Assembly: GCA_028673005.1 (NCBI GenBank)
Contig: CM054116.1
Coordinates: 94,880,707 to 94,944,706, forward strand
Source of the DNA: Tanypteryx hageni
Taxonomy: Eukaryota; Arthropoda; Insecta; Odonata; Petaluridae
Length of the DNA stretch: 64,000 bases
Direction: 5' to 3'
Shown here: positions 1 through 9,918 of the stretch, piece after piece
How the letters are laid out: every line of letters begins with the position of its first letter
How positions within the stretch are numbered: the first letter of the stretch is position 1
Program-made: the position numbers and the translations under genes
Notes under the pieces: model-generated
What the model was told of the DNA's origin: nothing
The model's input: only the letters and a program-made list of their open reading frames with translations
The model's database searches: none

Positions 1-241
1 GGGGGTTTTACATCCCCCTGTGCAAAGGCAGCAGCTTGCACAGTACCTCTGTAGGTGGTGATCATGTGGATCTGAACAGCTACAGATGGGTAATCACTCT
101 TGTGAAACTGCGATGAGGAAAGCAAGGGGAAACTACCTCATTATATTTCCCATGATAGGCTGAAAAGCTGCAAATACCTCTACGGATCTATCTGGGGTAA
201 AATATTCCTAAGGTAAAATAGTCCCCCAATCGGATCTCCGG

Positions 242-1336
242 GTGGGGACTACCCTAGGGGATGCACAGAGGAAATGTAACATTAATAAAAAGAAAGCAAG
301 TCGTGAGAAATTAAGAATAGGCACATGGAATGTTAGGACTATGAATTCGGGGGGTAAACTAGAGAACTTAAAAAGGGAAATGAGAAGGAATAATGTAGGT
401 ATAGTAGGTCTTAGTGAAGTTCGGTGGGAAGGAGAAGGCGAGATAAATTCAGACGAATTTAAGATTATTTACTCGGGAGGAGAGAAAAAGGAAAGGGGAG
501 TGGGGATTATAATGAGAAAAGAGATAGCTGAAAAAATTAGCAAGGTGGTGACAGTTAATGATAGATTGATAGCCGTAAAACTTCAGATGGAGCCAGTGGA
601 AATGCTTATAATTCAAGTGTATATGCCAACGACTAATGCTGGTGTCGACGAAGTAGATGAAATGTATGAACAGATTATGGAGATATTGGAGGAGTAGGGA
701 AAAGGAAGGATCACCACCATAGTAATGGGAGACTGGAACAGTGTAGTCGGAGAGGGACAAGAAGATAACATATTGAGAAAATATGGACTAGGGAAGAGAA
801 ATGAAAGAGGGGAGAAACTTGTGGAATTCTGCCATAGAAATAGATTGATTGTAACTAATACATGGTTTAAGCATCACCAGCGGAGACTTTACACATGGAG
901 AAGCCCAGGAGACCAGAGACAATACCAGCTAGATTACATACTAGTCAATGAAAGATTTAGAAATAGCATTAAAAATGTGAAAACACTACCAGGGGCAGAT
1001 ATCGATTCTGACCACATCCTTTTGGTGGCAAATACACAATGTAGACTGAAGAGCGTTAAGAGAAACATAAGAGTTAACAAGAAATGGAACTTAGAGGAAC
1101 TCCTTAAAAACAAGGAGGCTATCATGACTGAGCTGGAGGAAAGGTTGGGGGAGAGAGCTGAAGAAAATAGGAAGAGTGTAGATGAGGAGTGGAGATACAT
1201 CCATAGCAACATTAAAGATGTAATGGAAAAGAAGGTAGGAAATATAACGGGTGAAAGAAACAAAAAACCCTGGGTCACCTGCCGCCATGCTGCAAAAAAT
1301 GGAAGAGCGGAGAAAGTGGAAGAACATAAACACTAA
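242..1336 (+). pseudogene. RTE LINE endonuclease (EEP/APE-like) domain, broken
   Basis: This frame encodes the target-nicking endonuclease of the LINE. The order of motifs fits the exonuclease-endonuclease-phosphatase fold: GTWNVRTM (Asn codon 329-331), GLSEVRW with the metal-binding Glu, QVYMPT, GDWNS (728-742) and SDH (1007-1015) with the catalytic His. All these key residues are present. The only break inside the domain is the TAG at 695-697; reading continues in the same frame to GDWN. After the SDH motif comes a basic linker that runs to a frame change near 1280 (just after a KKPWVT motif); downstream sequence of the same protein then continues in another frame. Similar domains are often annotated as 'craniofacial development protein 2-like', which is a transposon label and not a host gene. 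Confidence 0.8.
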
Positions 1337-2429
1337 AGAAGGCCAAAGAAAGTACAAGGAGTTAAATAATTTTTTAAGAAGGGAAACAGATAAAGCCAGA
1401 GAACAGTGGATAAATGAGAAATTCGAGAAGATTGTCGAGTGTGAAAGAATTTGTAGAAAAGACCTCATGTATAGCAAAGCAAGGGAACTATTCAAGAAAA
1501 AGGCAAGAAAGATAGGACGTAACGGAATCATGAACAAAAGTGGTAAAATAGTCGCGGAGCCAGATAATGTAAAGAATGTCTGGAAAGAATACATTGAGGT
1601 GCTGTATGACAATGAAGGAAAGACAAGAAATATTGAATTAAATGAAAAAGATCAGCTAGGACCTAGTATTCTCGAGTCTGAAGTTAAAAGAGCAATTGAT
1701 GACATGAAAAGAAGGAAAGCTGTTGGGAGTGATGATATACCAATGGACGTTTTTAAGGTTTTGGGGTCGAAAGCAGTTAAGCAACTAACAAAATTTTTTA
1801 ACCAAGTATATGATACTGGCATATAGGCTGAAGAATTTTTAGATGTTGTTATGGTACCACTGGAGAAAAAGAACAATGCAAAATGTTGTAAGGATTACAA
1901 AACTATTAGTTTAATTTCTCATGCAGCTAAAGTTCTAACCAGAATAATAACCAAAAGAATTGAAGGTAAAATAGGAAAGGAGCTGCAAGATAATCAGTTT
2001 GGTTTCAGAAGAGGAAGAGTGACTAGAGATGCTATAGGATGTATGAGGATGAGGATAGAAAGAGCGCTAGAAGTCAATAAAGGTATGTATTTTTGTTTTG
2101 TAGATTGGGAGAAAGCTTTTGACTGAGTGAAATGGGATAAATGTTGGGTATTTTAAATAAAATAGGAATAGATTGGAAAGATAAAAGACTGCTTAAAAAC
2201 CTTTTCTTTGATCAAAAGATTAGTCAGGGTTGAAGGAGAAGAAACAGAAAGTACTTCAATAGGGAGGGGAGTGAGGCAGGGATGTCCTATTTCACCAGCG
2301 ATATTTAATATTTATGGAGAAACAATAACAGAAGAAGCGTTGATGGAAGAGAAAGGATTTAAGAAAGGAGGTGAAAGTATTACCACCATTAAATATGCAG
2401 ATGATCAGGGATTAATTAAAATGTACTAA
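1251..2429 (+). pseudogene. RTE LINE reverse transcriptase, fragment with stops and frame changes
   Basis: Continuation of the LINE protein. 1280-1640 encodes the charged linker (KMEERRKWKNIN...). From about 1680 the polymerase fingers and palm follow: RRKAVGSDDIPMDVFK, then after the TAG at 1824-1826 the block PLEKKNNAKCCKDYKTISLI, DNQFGFRRGR, and motif A FCFVDWEKAFD ending at 2123. The TGA at 2124 sits where the family usually has Arg (CGA), consistent with a CpG-to-TpG change. Motif B is GVRQGCPISPAIFNIY, and motif C is YADD at 2394-2405 with both aspartates intact. The coding similarity ends at 2429, roughly 300 residues short of a normal RTE protein. Confidence 0.8.
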
Positions 2430-2689
2430 GTACAAATTATTAGATCATCGCATTGTCTTACAATATTTTCGTTATTTACTCGACAAATTTGGATATTAAA
2501 TAAATCTTATTTCTCCGTTTGTTTTGCTAAGTTTTTTTTTCGATTGCAATATCTTTGTTACTTTAGTAAACCTTTCATTTGAGAAAGTCCTGTTCGCACG
2601 TGGATGAACTTCCAGCAATGAAGCGGTGAAATAGGCCAAATGTGTATTTCGATTACAAAGCAACCTTCCTTGTCAACGCCGATTATTGT
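2430..2689. other. AT-rich spacer, no feature seen
   Basis: Sequence after the abrupt loss of LINE coding similarity. It contains no recognisable RTE 3' UTR and no open frame of note. The LINE either lost its 3' end by deletion here or was broken by another, unrecognised insertion. Confidence 0.5.
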
Positions 2690-2829
2690 CGACCTTGGTT
2701 GATGGGTGGTTAGAGTATCTACCGTGGGTTCGAATCCCGCCTAGGGTGTTTGTGCTCGTCATGTAAGGGTTGTGTAAGAATGGGAATGATTTTACAAATA
2801 TCGCCCTCAATAAATACATTATTATTACT
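2690..2829 (+). mobile_element. tRNA-derived SINE (family A-like), diverged
   Basis: Pol III-type head with an A-box-like segment (TGGGTGGTTAGA, 2703-2714) and an exact B box GGTTCGAATCC at 2727-2737, followed by a short body and a tail of ATT repeats near 2816-2828. The layout resembles the other family A copies at 11860-12020, 30368-30545 and 31580-31741, but the spacing between the boxes is about 12 bases shorter. That shows a deletion or a separate subfamily. It is not a tRNA gene: no acceptor stem closes around the boxes. Confidence 0.6.
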
Positions 2830-3827
2830 GCTTATGACACGTACTTATTATAATTGATGGTTGGTGGATAACCACAAAGGACAGTTTGTGGATGAATGGG
2901 CATCTGGTACACCCGACTATTTTTGAGTTAAAGGAGTTACATTAACCATATATTACTACATGGCAGGTAGCCATCTTAGGAGAATATTATTTTAACATTT
3001 CTGAAAAATCCCAATTCTCGCCAAATTCGCACACATTTTTGGAATAAATCTCACGGTATGAATATGGAATGTGTAAGAATACAATAGATAAATATCTGAT
3101 GTGTCCAGCATGACTTTCTTTATATTTCCATACTGGGCAATTAATATGTTGCAATAAAAATGAGAAAATACATCAGCATTCTTATGAATAATTATTGGCA
3201 ATTACACTCGTGAATCATTTTTCATATTTAAAGAAAAATAAGTACACAGAATTGTTATCTGTTGTTATGGATAACAAAATAACGATGCGCAATTAAAATT
3301 ACCGCTGGCGGCGCTGGGATCGTCAATATTTTCAATAAAATTTGTTTACAAAATATGACGTTAGGCGGCATTTTGATAATTTTTATCGCAATTAAATTTA
3401 CCCTTGTCAGCGTAGGCATCACACTAAATAATTATAAATTTTGATCAACGCAACGGAAACATTTAGCGATGTACTCAACAAATTGAGGCAAATAATAAAA
3501 ATGTCTCTGAAACATCCCTTTTAACAAAAAAGCTCAAAAAATTATATTGTCAACAACTTTGATAATAATTATCATTTACATTAATGAAGTTCTAACAGAG
3601 ATCTTTGGAAAAACAGAAAAATGTCCGGGGTAAACCTCCACTTCCGGTTCACCAAGTTTAGGCCAAATCTAATCAGACCCATGGCTTACCGGACAACCCC
3701 GCAACACCCGCGCGGCGGGGAGGCTCATGACCAAATGGGACCCATATTTTTTCGTGAGGCTCTTAAATTATTATGCGTTCTTTGCACGAATTGAATGCAT
3801 ATAGGGGAGGTCGTATCCGTACGTCCG
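2830..3827. other. AT-rich intergenic DNA without recognised feature
   Basis: No coding region or known repeat recognised. A small imperfect inverted repeat lies at about 3631-3696 (GTCCGGGGTAAACC against GGCTTACCGGAC). Runs of A and T dominate. Confidence 0.5.
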
Positions 3828-4555
3828 TAGTTTTGCTAAAATTAATTGACCGATTCCAATTTTGGTTAAAATCGGACAACAATGACGACCACTTTACATG
3901 ACCTACAAATAGTTGACAATGTCCCTTTGTTTCAACTCGGGAACCGCCTTATGTATTTTGATGAAATTTGGTATTGGGGAATTTTGCTAAAATTGGTCGA
4001 GCAATTCCAATTTTGGTTAAAATCGGACAATAATTAAGACCACTTTTTATGACTTACAAATAGGTCTGTTCCTTTGTTTCAACTCGGGAACCGCTAGGCG
4101 TATTTTGATGAAATTTGGTATTGGGGAGTTTTGCTAAAATTAATTGGCGATTTCAATTTTGGTTAAAATCGGACAACAATTATCACCACTTTACATGACC
4201 TATAAGTAGTTAAAAATGTTCCTTGTTTCAACTCGGGGACCGCTTGGCGTATTTTAATAAAAATTCGTAATGGGAAGTTTTAGTAAAATTGGTCGACCGA
4301 TTCCAATTCTTGTTAAAATCGGACAAAAATTACGACCACTTTATGCGACCTACAAATAGGTCACAATGTTCCTTTGTTTCAACTCGGGAACCGCTTGATG
4401 TATTTTGATGAAATTCGGTATTGGGGAGTTTTGCTAAAATCGGTCGACCGATTCCAATTTTAATTGAAATCTGACAACAATGACGACCACATTACATGAA
4501 GACCTACATGTAGTTTACAATGTTCCTTTGTTTCAACTCGGGAACCGCTTGAGAT
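3828..4555 (+). repeat. ~150-bp tandem satellite, about five units
   Basis: The anchor TTCAACTCGG recurs at 3931, 4078, 4227, 4378 and 4532, giving unit lengths of 147, 149, 151 and 154 bp. Each unit also carries the blocks GAAATTTGGTATTGGGGA, a GGTCGACCGATTCC-like core, TTGGTTAAAATCGGACAA and GACCACTTTACATGACCTA, so the match is over the whole unit. The first unit is partial (starts about 3828) and the last is cut after the anchor. Units differ by scattered substitutions, so the array is old. Unit length is not a multiple of three, so a coding origin is unlikely. Confidence 0.85.
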
Positions 4556-5433
4556 ATAAAATATTGAGAACATTGTGAAATCTCAAAGAACGCATTTGGA
4601 AACTCTGTGTACTCCGACATGGAGTACACCTTTCCAATCTTGTTGAGTTAGAGCGCGCAAAAAGTTCCTCTTAATCACAGACATCATCGAGAAAATAGCG
4701 AAAACCTATTCAGCGAACCTCAAAACGTGCGTTTCCGTTGAAATCTTGAATTCGATATTTTTTTCAGGAAAACAATATTTTCTCCTATACTGCGTATGAA
4801 GAAAGTAAAAGAAACCACAAAAGGAATGAGTTGTCGCTTACCAGTAATTCTTTCGTAGATAAGATGAACTTGAGGTTTTACAATATTGCGAGATAAATTA
4901 TTGATACCTAATCAAAAATGCTCAGTTATTGCAAGAATAAATCGAGAAATGGAATTTAGTCCAAGTCAGTGGAAAATGATATACAACATAAAACTAGCCT
5001 TGGTGACGCTAGATGGCAGTCAACCCAATTACATCCGCAGCAACAGAAGAGGGCACTCACCTGGAAAGAAAAGGATACAAATGAATATAAAATGAAAAAA
5101 ATAACGGAATTATATTACAATCGATAGCTTAAATAATTTTAAAATTTATCAGGAGACTTTTCCCGAATGTGATAATGGTTTCGTTCAAAAATAAAAACGT
5201 ACGATCTCTTTAGAAACGATTTCATAAATATTGAAATAGACTAACACACTGCATAAATTGGTTATATTAATCTTATTCTCATAAAGAGTGTCATTTAAAT
5301 TGATACATGTCGCTAAGAATCAAATTCGTAAAAACTTTCTACTCGATGAAAATAAATTGTAGTTGATGTGTTGATTTTAAAACTCGAACGTATTATATTT
5401 CAGCACTAAACAACCAAAACGGAAGAAAAGCTC
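4556..5433. other. AT-rich intergenic DNA; one small hairpin
   Basis: No gene or dispersed repeat recognised. A short hairpin GTGTACTCC / GGAGTACAC with a five-base loop sits at about 4606-4628. The longest open frame (about 69 codons near 4886) has no recognisable protein character. Confidence 0.5.
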
Positions 5434-5441
5434 GGTATATG

Positions 5442-5838
5442 TAGGGATACGATATCGAAACGAAAGTATCGATACCGTAATCATATGATGTATCGAATGA
5501 AAAGTATCGATACCACAAAAGTATCGGGCCGAAAGTACCCGTGTCACTAAAAAAATCGAAAAATCGAGTATAAAAGTACTTGGTATCGAAAGGAAATTAC
5601 CGATGTGAGTCAAGTATCGATACTTTTTTCGTATCTAAGGATACGAAAACGAAACGAAAGTATCGATACCTTACTCATATGTTATCTCGAACGAAAAGTA
5701 TCGATAACACAAAAGTATCGGACCGAAAGTACCAATATCACTAGAAAATCGAAAGAAAAGAACCGAGTACAAAAGTACTTGGTATCGAAAGGAAATTACC
5801 GATATGAGTAAAGTATCGATACTTTTTTCGTATCCCTA
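5442..5838. mobile_element. hAT-type MITE, head-to-tail dimer, 8-bp TSD GGTATATG
   Basis: The element begins TAGGGATACG and ends CGTATCCCTA, and the inverted-repeat ends extend into a TATCGATAC-containing stem. Perfect 8-bp direct repeats GGTATATG lie at 5434-5441 and 5839-5846, the TSD size of hAT elements. The interior is two similar direct copies of about 195-202 bp (5442-5636 and 5637-5838) joined at TCGTATCTAAGGATACG, which is a right end abutting a left end. No coding capacity. Only the outer ends carry the TSD. Confidence 0.85.
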
Positions 5839-5905
5839 GGTATATGACATACCAGACGGCCACAAAATTCCTACTTTGCTATCCTAAGTTTCTCATGTCA
5901 TTGTC

Positions 5906-6200
5906 TTAACCATTAACTGCCAATTTTTTCATTTTTTTTAAATTAAATTGTGCTATTTATGATTAATATAAATAAAAATTACCGATTTATTTTCTGATCC
6001 CCATACGGGGATAGATACAATATAAATTAACGAAATAGTTAATAGGTATATTTTTTAAAATTATAACATTAAATTTTCACAAGTAAGGACAATGTCTACA
6101 GAGCAACCAGATGCCATTGCGGACGATGTAATCTAATCAGACTAAATAATCATGAAAAAATATTGGATTCCCAAATGGGGCCCATGGCAGTTAATGAGGG
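5906..6200. mobile_element. Possible decayed piggyBac-like non-autonomous element
   Basis: TTAA at 5906-5909 is followed by CCATTAACTGCCA, and an inverted counterpart TGGCAGTTAATGAGGG ends at 6200. TTAA targets and CC(C/Y)-starting ends are characteristic of piggyBac. Against this, no TTAA follows the right end (ACCA instead), and the inverted repeats are only about 14 bp. The open stretch from ATG 6091 is short and unrecognised. Confidence 0.3.
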
Positions 6201-6784
6201 ACCAATACTGAGTTTCCGCAAGGGACCCAAGGCAAGGGTATGGGAAGAGACAACATGATCGGTTAATTGCAATCTTGTCTTTAATCTCGATTAGATCGGA
6301 TAATCCCAACTGACTTTGGGTCGTTCACACGATATGATTAACCGCCATACTCCATTTGCCGAAAAGTCGGTGAACGTTTATTGCGCTTTTTGTGTGACAA
6401 GATGTGTCAACAATCTCCAAGATGCGAAAAGAAAGGTTTTCCCAAACTTAAAAATGAGTACCGATGTCCCTATAGTGTTTTCACAACAGCATTCTCAAAA
6501 TAGCTACATTTTTGGGAATCATACCAACAGCCCATCCTTCCAGCGAGCTCCCTGGGCTATTCTATTATCTACATTCATCGTTGCCGGTTATTCAACAACG
6601 TAAGGTTTTTTTTTCTTCAAAATATTCATATATTCAATAACAATACATTCACCTAAATTTAGAGAACAACGAACAATCCGGCATACATGAAATGTCTTAA
6701 TTTTATACATACCTATACCTGTAGTAAAATTAAACTTGAAGGGATTGAATTTATAACATTTTCTAAATAAAAATCGATAAAATG
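6201..6784. other. No supported feature
   Basis: A 95-codon open frame at 6316-6603 shows no domain or compositional sign of being coding. The rest is AT-rich. Confidence 0.5.
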
Positions 6785-6965
6785 GATTAAAATAAACGTC
6801 CATATCCGTTGTCGACTTTAAAAAAAAATAAACGTCGATATTAGTGGTAACTTTTTAAGAAATACAAACGTCAAAAACCACCAAGCGTAATGAATTACAT
6901 TAAAATTACCGTCGATAATCTCCGTTGATTTTTAGGAAAAATGAACGTCGAAAGCTATCAACCTC
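6785..6965 (+). repeat. Degenerate minisatellite, ~36-41 bp units, five copies
   Basis: The core AACGTC or ACCGTC recurs at 6795, 6831, 6867, 6908 and 6944 (spacings 36, 36, 41, 36). Units share the consensus pattern AAACGTCGATAT, then CCGTTG-like, then an A/T-rich CTTTTTAAGAAA-like run. Divergence between copies is substantial. Confidence 0.65.
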
Positions 6966-7076
6966 ACTTATCTATATATGGTCACATAAGTAACGAAAAT
7001 CTTTCATTTTAAGGATTTTTTACCTCGAATTATAAACACCCAAAGTTAGGATAAAATTATGGAATCAATAAAAATG

Positions 7077-7322
7077 GGGGGCCGGAGGTGTAGTGGTGCA
7101 GTTTCATTCCGTGCTGCTCGAAGGGGCAGCGGGCACGAATCCTGCGAAAGTAGGATTTTTTCCGAGGCTGCCTGTTTGTGTGGTTTGAGGAGACGGCGCA
7201 AAGTCAGCGCTCTGTCCTTCGGAAGGGCCGTTAAGCATTTTGACCACTTGGTGCTTTTCATAAAGAGTAGGCTAATGCCGGCAACGGGTTTCCCTCCTCC
7301 CTTCTGTGTGTGTGTCCAATTG
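7077..7322 (+). mobile_element. SINE family B (V-domain-like body), diverged copy
   Basis: This copy aligns by eye over most of its length with the better preserved copies at 14917-15210 and 27704-28010. Shared blocks include GTGGTTTGAGGAGAC, GTCAGCGCTCTGTCCTTCGG, CCGTTAAGC, CTTGGTGCT, AAAGAGTAGGCTAATGCCGG and GGGTTTCCCTCCTCCCTT. The tRNA-like head is damaged: the B-box position reads CACGAATCC instead of GGTTCGAATCC. It has no coding role. Confidence 0.8.
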
Positions 7323-7995
7323 ATGACAGTGCAAAATGACCATGGCAGTGGAAGTAGTTAAAAATCAATTCAACTACATGATAAAAATAAAATCCTACTC
7401 GGATAACTTCCGCGGCAACATAAAACTAACACCGGCGAAATTTCCTTTCCCTCTCGTATTGGCAATTTCCGTTACCGTCACTGGAGACACCAAATCTATA
7501 GAGCATACACATTCATACACTCAGTGTGACTGTTCCTTTACATCTTGGTGAGAAAACGTGGACCGCATGGCCCAAAAACATGGCGGACTCAATCTTTATC
7601 TCTGTTAAATAAAAAACGATCCCGTTCATCAAAGAATATTACATTTCCGTCCGCGTAACCGCACGACAGGGGGCTTTTCTCCCGTTGCATCGAACCGAAA
7701 AGATTCCTACGGGACATTTAGGTCACGCGACGCCGCTCAATGGAGTCCTACGAAAACTGTTTCCCGAGCCTTCAAAAGAAGGGAAACGCCTCTTATATCG
7801 CCCACGGAGCACCCTTTCCAGATGCGGAGAGGGAAGGGAGGCGAGGAGAAACTTCGAAAGAACTTCGTTGCTTAGTCACGCAGAAATAACCATCTATGCC
7901 TACTCTCGCGGAGACAACTATCTCGCCGACAAAAAAGGAAGACGTTTACACCCACGGTTATAGGCGAAGAAAATACTTTTAATGATACACGTCTG
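7323..7995. other. No supported feature
   Basis: Open frames here (up to about 92 codons) show no recognisable protein. No repeat shared with the rest of the window was seen. Confidence 0.5.
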
Positions 7996-8321
7996 AATAA
8001 AATAAATAAAAAAACAGGGTTTTCAATAGCACAAACTTTTATGATGCACTCAAAAGTAGAAAATAAATTTCTATTGCCCCCACATTTTCATCGAAATTTT
8101 CATTTTGTAAATTCGGTGTGAAGAATAAAAGTGGGTGGCCAAGAAGAAAATCATGTATGCAAACTGCTTATATGTAAAGGCCACCCACTTTTATTCTTCA
8201 CACCAAATTTACAAAATGAAAATTTCGATGAAAATTTTGAGGCAATAAAAATTTATTTTCTACTTTTGAGTGCACCATAAAAGTGTGTGCTATTGAAAAC
8301 CTGTTTTTTATTTATTTTATT
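7996..8321. repeat. Long near-perfect inverted repeat (hairpin), ~144-bp arms
   Basis: Left arm 7996-8140 and right arm 8179-8321 are reverse complements with roughly nine differences (about 94% by eye), around a 38-bp loop. Each arm reads from AATAAAATAAATAAAA through TTTTCAATAGCAC and TCATTTTGTAAATT to AATAAAAGTGGGTGGCC next to the loop. The structure fits a foldback or snap-back MITE, or a recent inverted duplication. I could not identify clear TSDs because the outer arms are simple A/T sequence. A transcript would form a long double-stranded stem. Confidence 0.9.
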
Positions 8322-8419
8322 ATCTACTTTTGAGTCTTTAAGCTTTTTTAATTATTCAAAGTTAATTCTTTATTTACATAGTCCACATTTATTTATATGT
8401 ATTTTCGAATGAAATTGTT

Positions 8420-8890
8420 GAAACGCATACCAAAACTTGATAGATTAAAACGCGCCACGAATGTGGATTATGTGATCATTTTCAGCTTTGTAGCGTTTGT
8501 AGATCCAGAGATATAATGCAAAAAGATGTTGAACGATGATAACGCTCAAGCCAACTTCAATAAAGGTCGGAATCGGAAGATCCAATGCATACCAAAACTT
8601 GAAGGGTTCAAATGTACCACGAACGTGGATTATGCGCAAAATTTCAGCTCCGTAGCGTTTGTGGATCCAGAGATGTAACGCATCAACGATGTAGAACGAT
8701 GGCAACGTTCAAGCCAACTTCAATAAAAGTCGGAATCGGAAGGTCCGATGCGTACCTAAATTTGAAAGGTACAAATGTACCACGAATGTGGATTATGTGC
8801 AAAATTTCAGCTCTTTAGCGTTTGTTAATTCAGAGATATAAGGCGTCAACCATGTTGAACGACGCTCAGACCAACTTCAATAAGCGTAAA
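8420..8890 (+). repeat. 162-bp tandem array, three units
   Basis: The block CCACGAATGTGGATTATG recurs at 8455, 8617 (one change) and 8780, so the unit is 162-163 bp. Each unit also contains ACGCATACCAAAACTTG-like, ATTTTCAGCTC, TAGCGTTTGT, a TCCAGAGATATAA-like block, and AGCCAACTTCAATAAA with CGGAATCGGAAG. The last unit is truncated. Open frames that cross the array are by-products of the repeat. Confidence 0.85.
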
Positions 8891-8911
8891 AATGAGGGTC
8901 GTCCACGATAG

Positions 8912-9021
8912 CAATGTTTGCCAACCGTCCGTAAAAAAGAGCCAAAATTGGACGTGTCCGTAAGGTCCGTAAAAATATTTAGATGTCCGTAAAATGCTAA
9001 GAAATTTCCAGAGGTTTAAAG
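8912..9021. mobile_element. Left-end fragment of another hAT-like element
   Basis: CAATGTTTGCCAACCGTCCG resembles the CAGTG-starting terminal sequence of hAT elements, followed by repeated GTCCGTAAAA(A) motifs (8928, 8962, 8990). No right end or TSD was found. It is immediately followed by the element at 9022. Confidence 0.35.
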
Positions 9022-9796
9022 CAGTGGTATTCAACCATTGTAGCCGGCGTACCCCTTAAAATATTTTTGACGAAATTCGTGTCCTCAGAAAACCGAAGCA
9101 ACAACAATCGAACATAGAAGTATGCACAGTGCCATTTATTGTATGATACGAGAAAATTCAACTTTTGAATGAAAAACAGAACCTTCCAACACCGTCAATA
9201 GAATTAAAAATTCGTGATTTAAACATCACCAGGAAAATAATTAACAAAACGTTTAACAGTTATGAGAAAAGTACGAGCAAGTACGATAAATATGGCCCCG
9301 GAAATGGCTTGAAAACAAATCCTCGTGATGTAACGATTACGTATGAACCGCGAGAAAACGATTGCGACCGAACGTAGTCAATCCAAGTCACAGACTAAAG
9401 TATAGAATGGTTTGGGAAACACTGCGTAGCGCACTTCCTCCCAATCGGTACACAAGAGGTCCTTCAAGTCTAAGTGGATATTTCTGTAAATATATTTCGA
9501 GTAAAAAACAGCACGTTCGGTGACGTAACATTAAGCCTCTCAAGAAATGCAGGCGATAGGAAAAACGCGTGATAAAGTGGACACACGAAGAGTCCATGGG
9601 TAAATAAGGCGGTCTTTGTGACCACAAGAGCAATCGTAAACATCCGAGTCTCTTCTATCTGAGTTGGATACATGTTATTTAGTTCGTTCAAGTGAACAGA
9701 ATTTTCGGCGAAAATTAAAGCTATAAAATTCAATTCATTCGTTCAACGAACGTTCGTTGAAGGAGAGTTACCTGTACTTTAGGTTGAATACCGCTG
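9022..9796. mobile_element. hAT-like non-autonomous element, CAGTGGTATTCAACC ends
   Basis: The left end CAGTGGTATTCAACC (9022) matches the inverted right end GGTTGAATACCGCTG (ends 9796) with one mismatch in 15. Flanking 8-mers GTTTAAAG and ATTAAAAA agree at five positions, a decayed TSD. The CAGYGGT start is typical of the Charlie-like branch of hAT. Internal open frames of 70-87 codons on either strand carry no transposase motif that I recognise. Confidence 0.65.
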
Positions 9797-9814
9797 ATTA
9801 AAAAAATATATGTT

Positions 9815-9909
9815 TATCCTTCGTGAAAAAAACATTTGGGCCCCCTTCGGCCACCCCCCCTCCTCCCCTTCGCCGCGCGAGGGTTGCTACGGAGTCCTAT
9901 ACGCCACTG
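9815..9909. mobile_element. Right-end fragment of a CAGTGGCGTA-type hAT element
   Basis: The segment ends ATACGCCACTG (9909), whose reverse complement CAGTGGCGTAT is a common hAT terminus. The subterminal sequence is G/C-rich (GGGCCCCCTTCGGCC, run of C). The left end is missing. It lies only nine bases before the next hAT element. Confidence 0.4.
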
Positions 9910-9918
9910 TTCGTAGAC

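Larger units (their letters stand above)
1..2429 (+). mobile_element. Degenerate RTE-type LINE, 5' end present, 3' end missing
   Basis: An RTE-group non-LTR retrotransposon copy: leader, EEP endonuclease and the first part of the reverse transcriptase in canonical order. The leader (1-241) has the run of short G/C blocks and the sequence AGTCCCCCAATCGGATCTCC just before the coding part, which I associate with RTE/BovB-like leaders. Coding damage visible: an in-frame TAG at 695-697, a frame change near 1280, TAG at 1824-1826 (frame continues after it), TGA at 2124-2126 right after motif A, and two compensating frame changes between about 2140 and 2215. Similarity stops just after the YADD motif, so thumb, C-terminus and 3' UTR are absent. 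The element may begin before base 1. It is dead as an autonomous unit. Family assignment is from motif recognition, not a search. Confidence 0.85.

Noticed and set aside
242..1050. Host craniofacial-development-type protein
   Set aside because: The endonuclease is part of the LINE and is followed by reverse transcriptase; such names in databases are transposon mislabels.
2690..2829. tRNA gene from the exact B box
   Set aside because: No acceptor stem, and the sequence continues into a SINE body and tail.
3828..4555. CRISPR-like array
   Set aside because: Units are ~150 bp and similar over their whole length, with no short repeat/unique spacer alternation; the DNA is eukaryotic.
8445..8818. 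Repeated open frames as a tandem-repeat protein
   Set aside because: Frames on both strands arise from the 162-bp DNA tandem repeat and stop at random positions.
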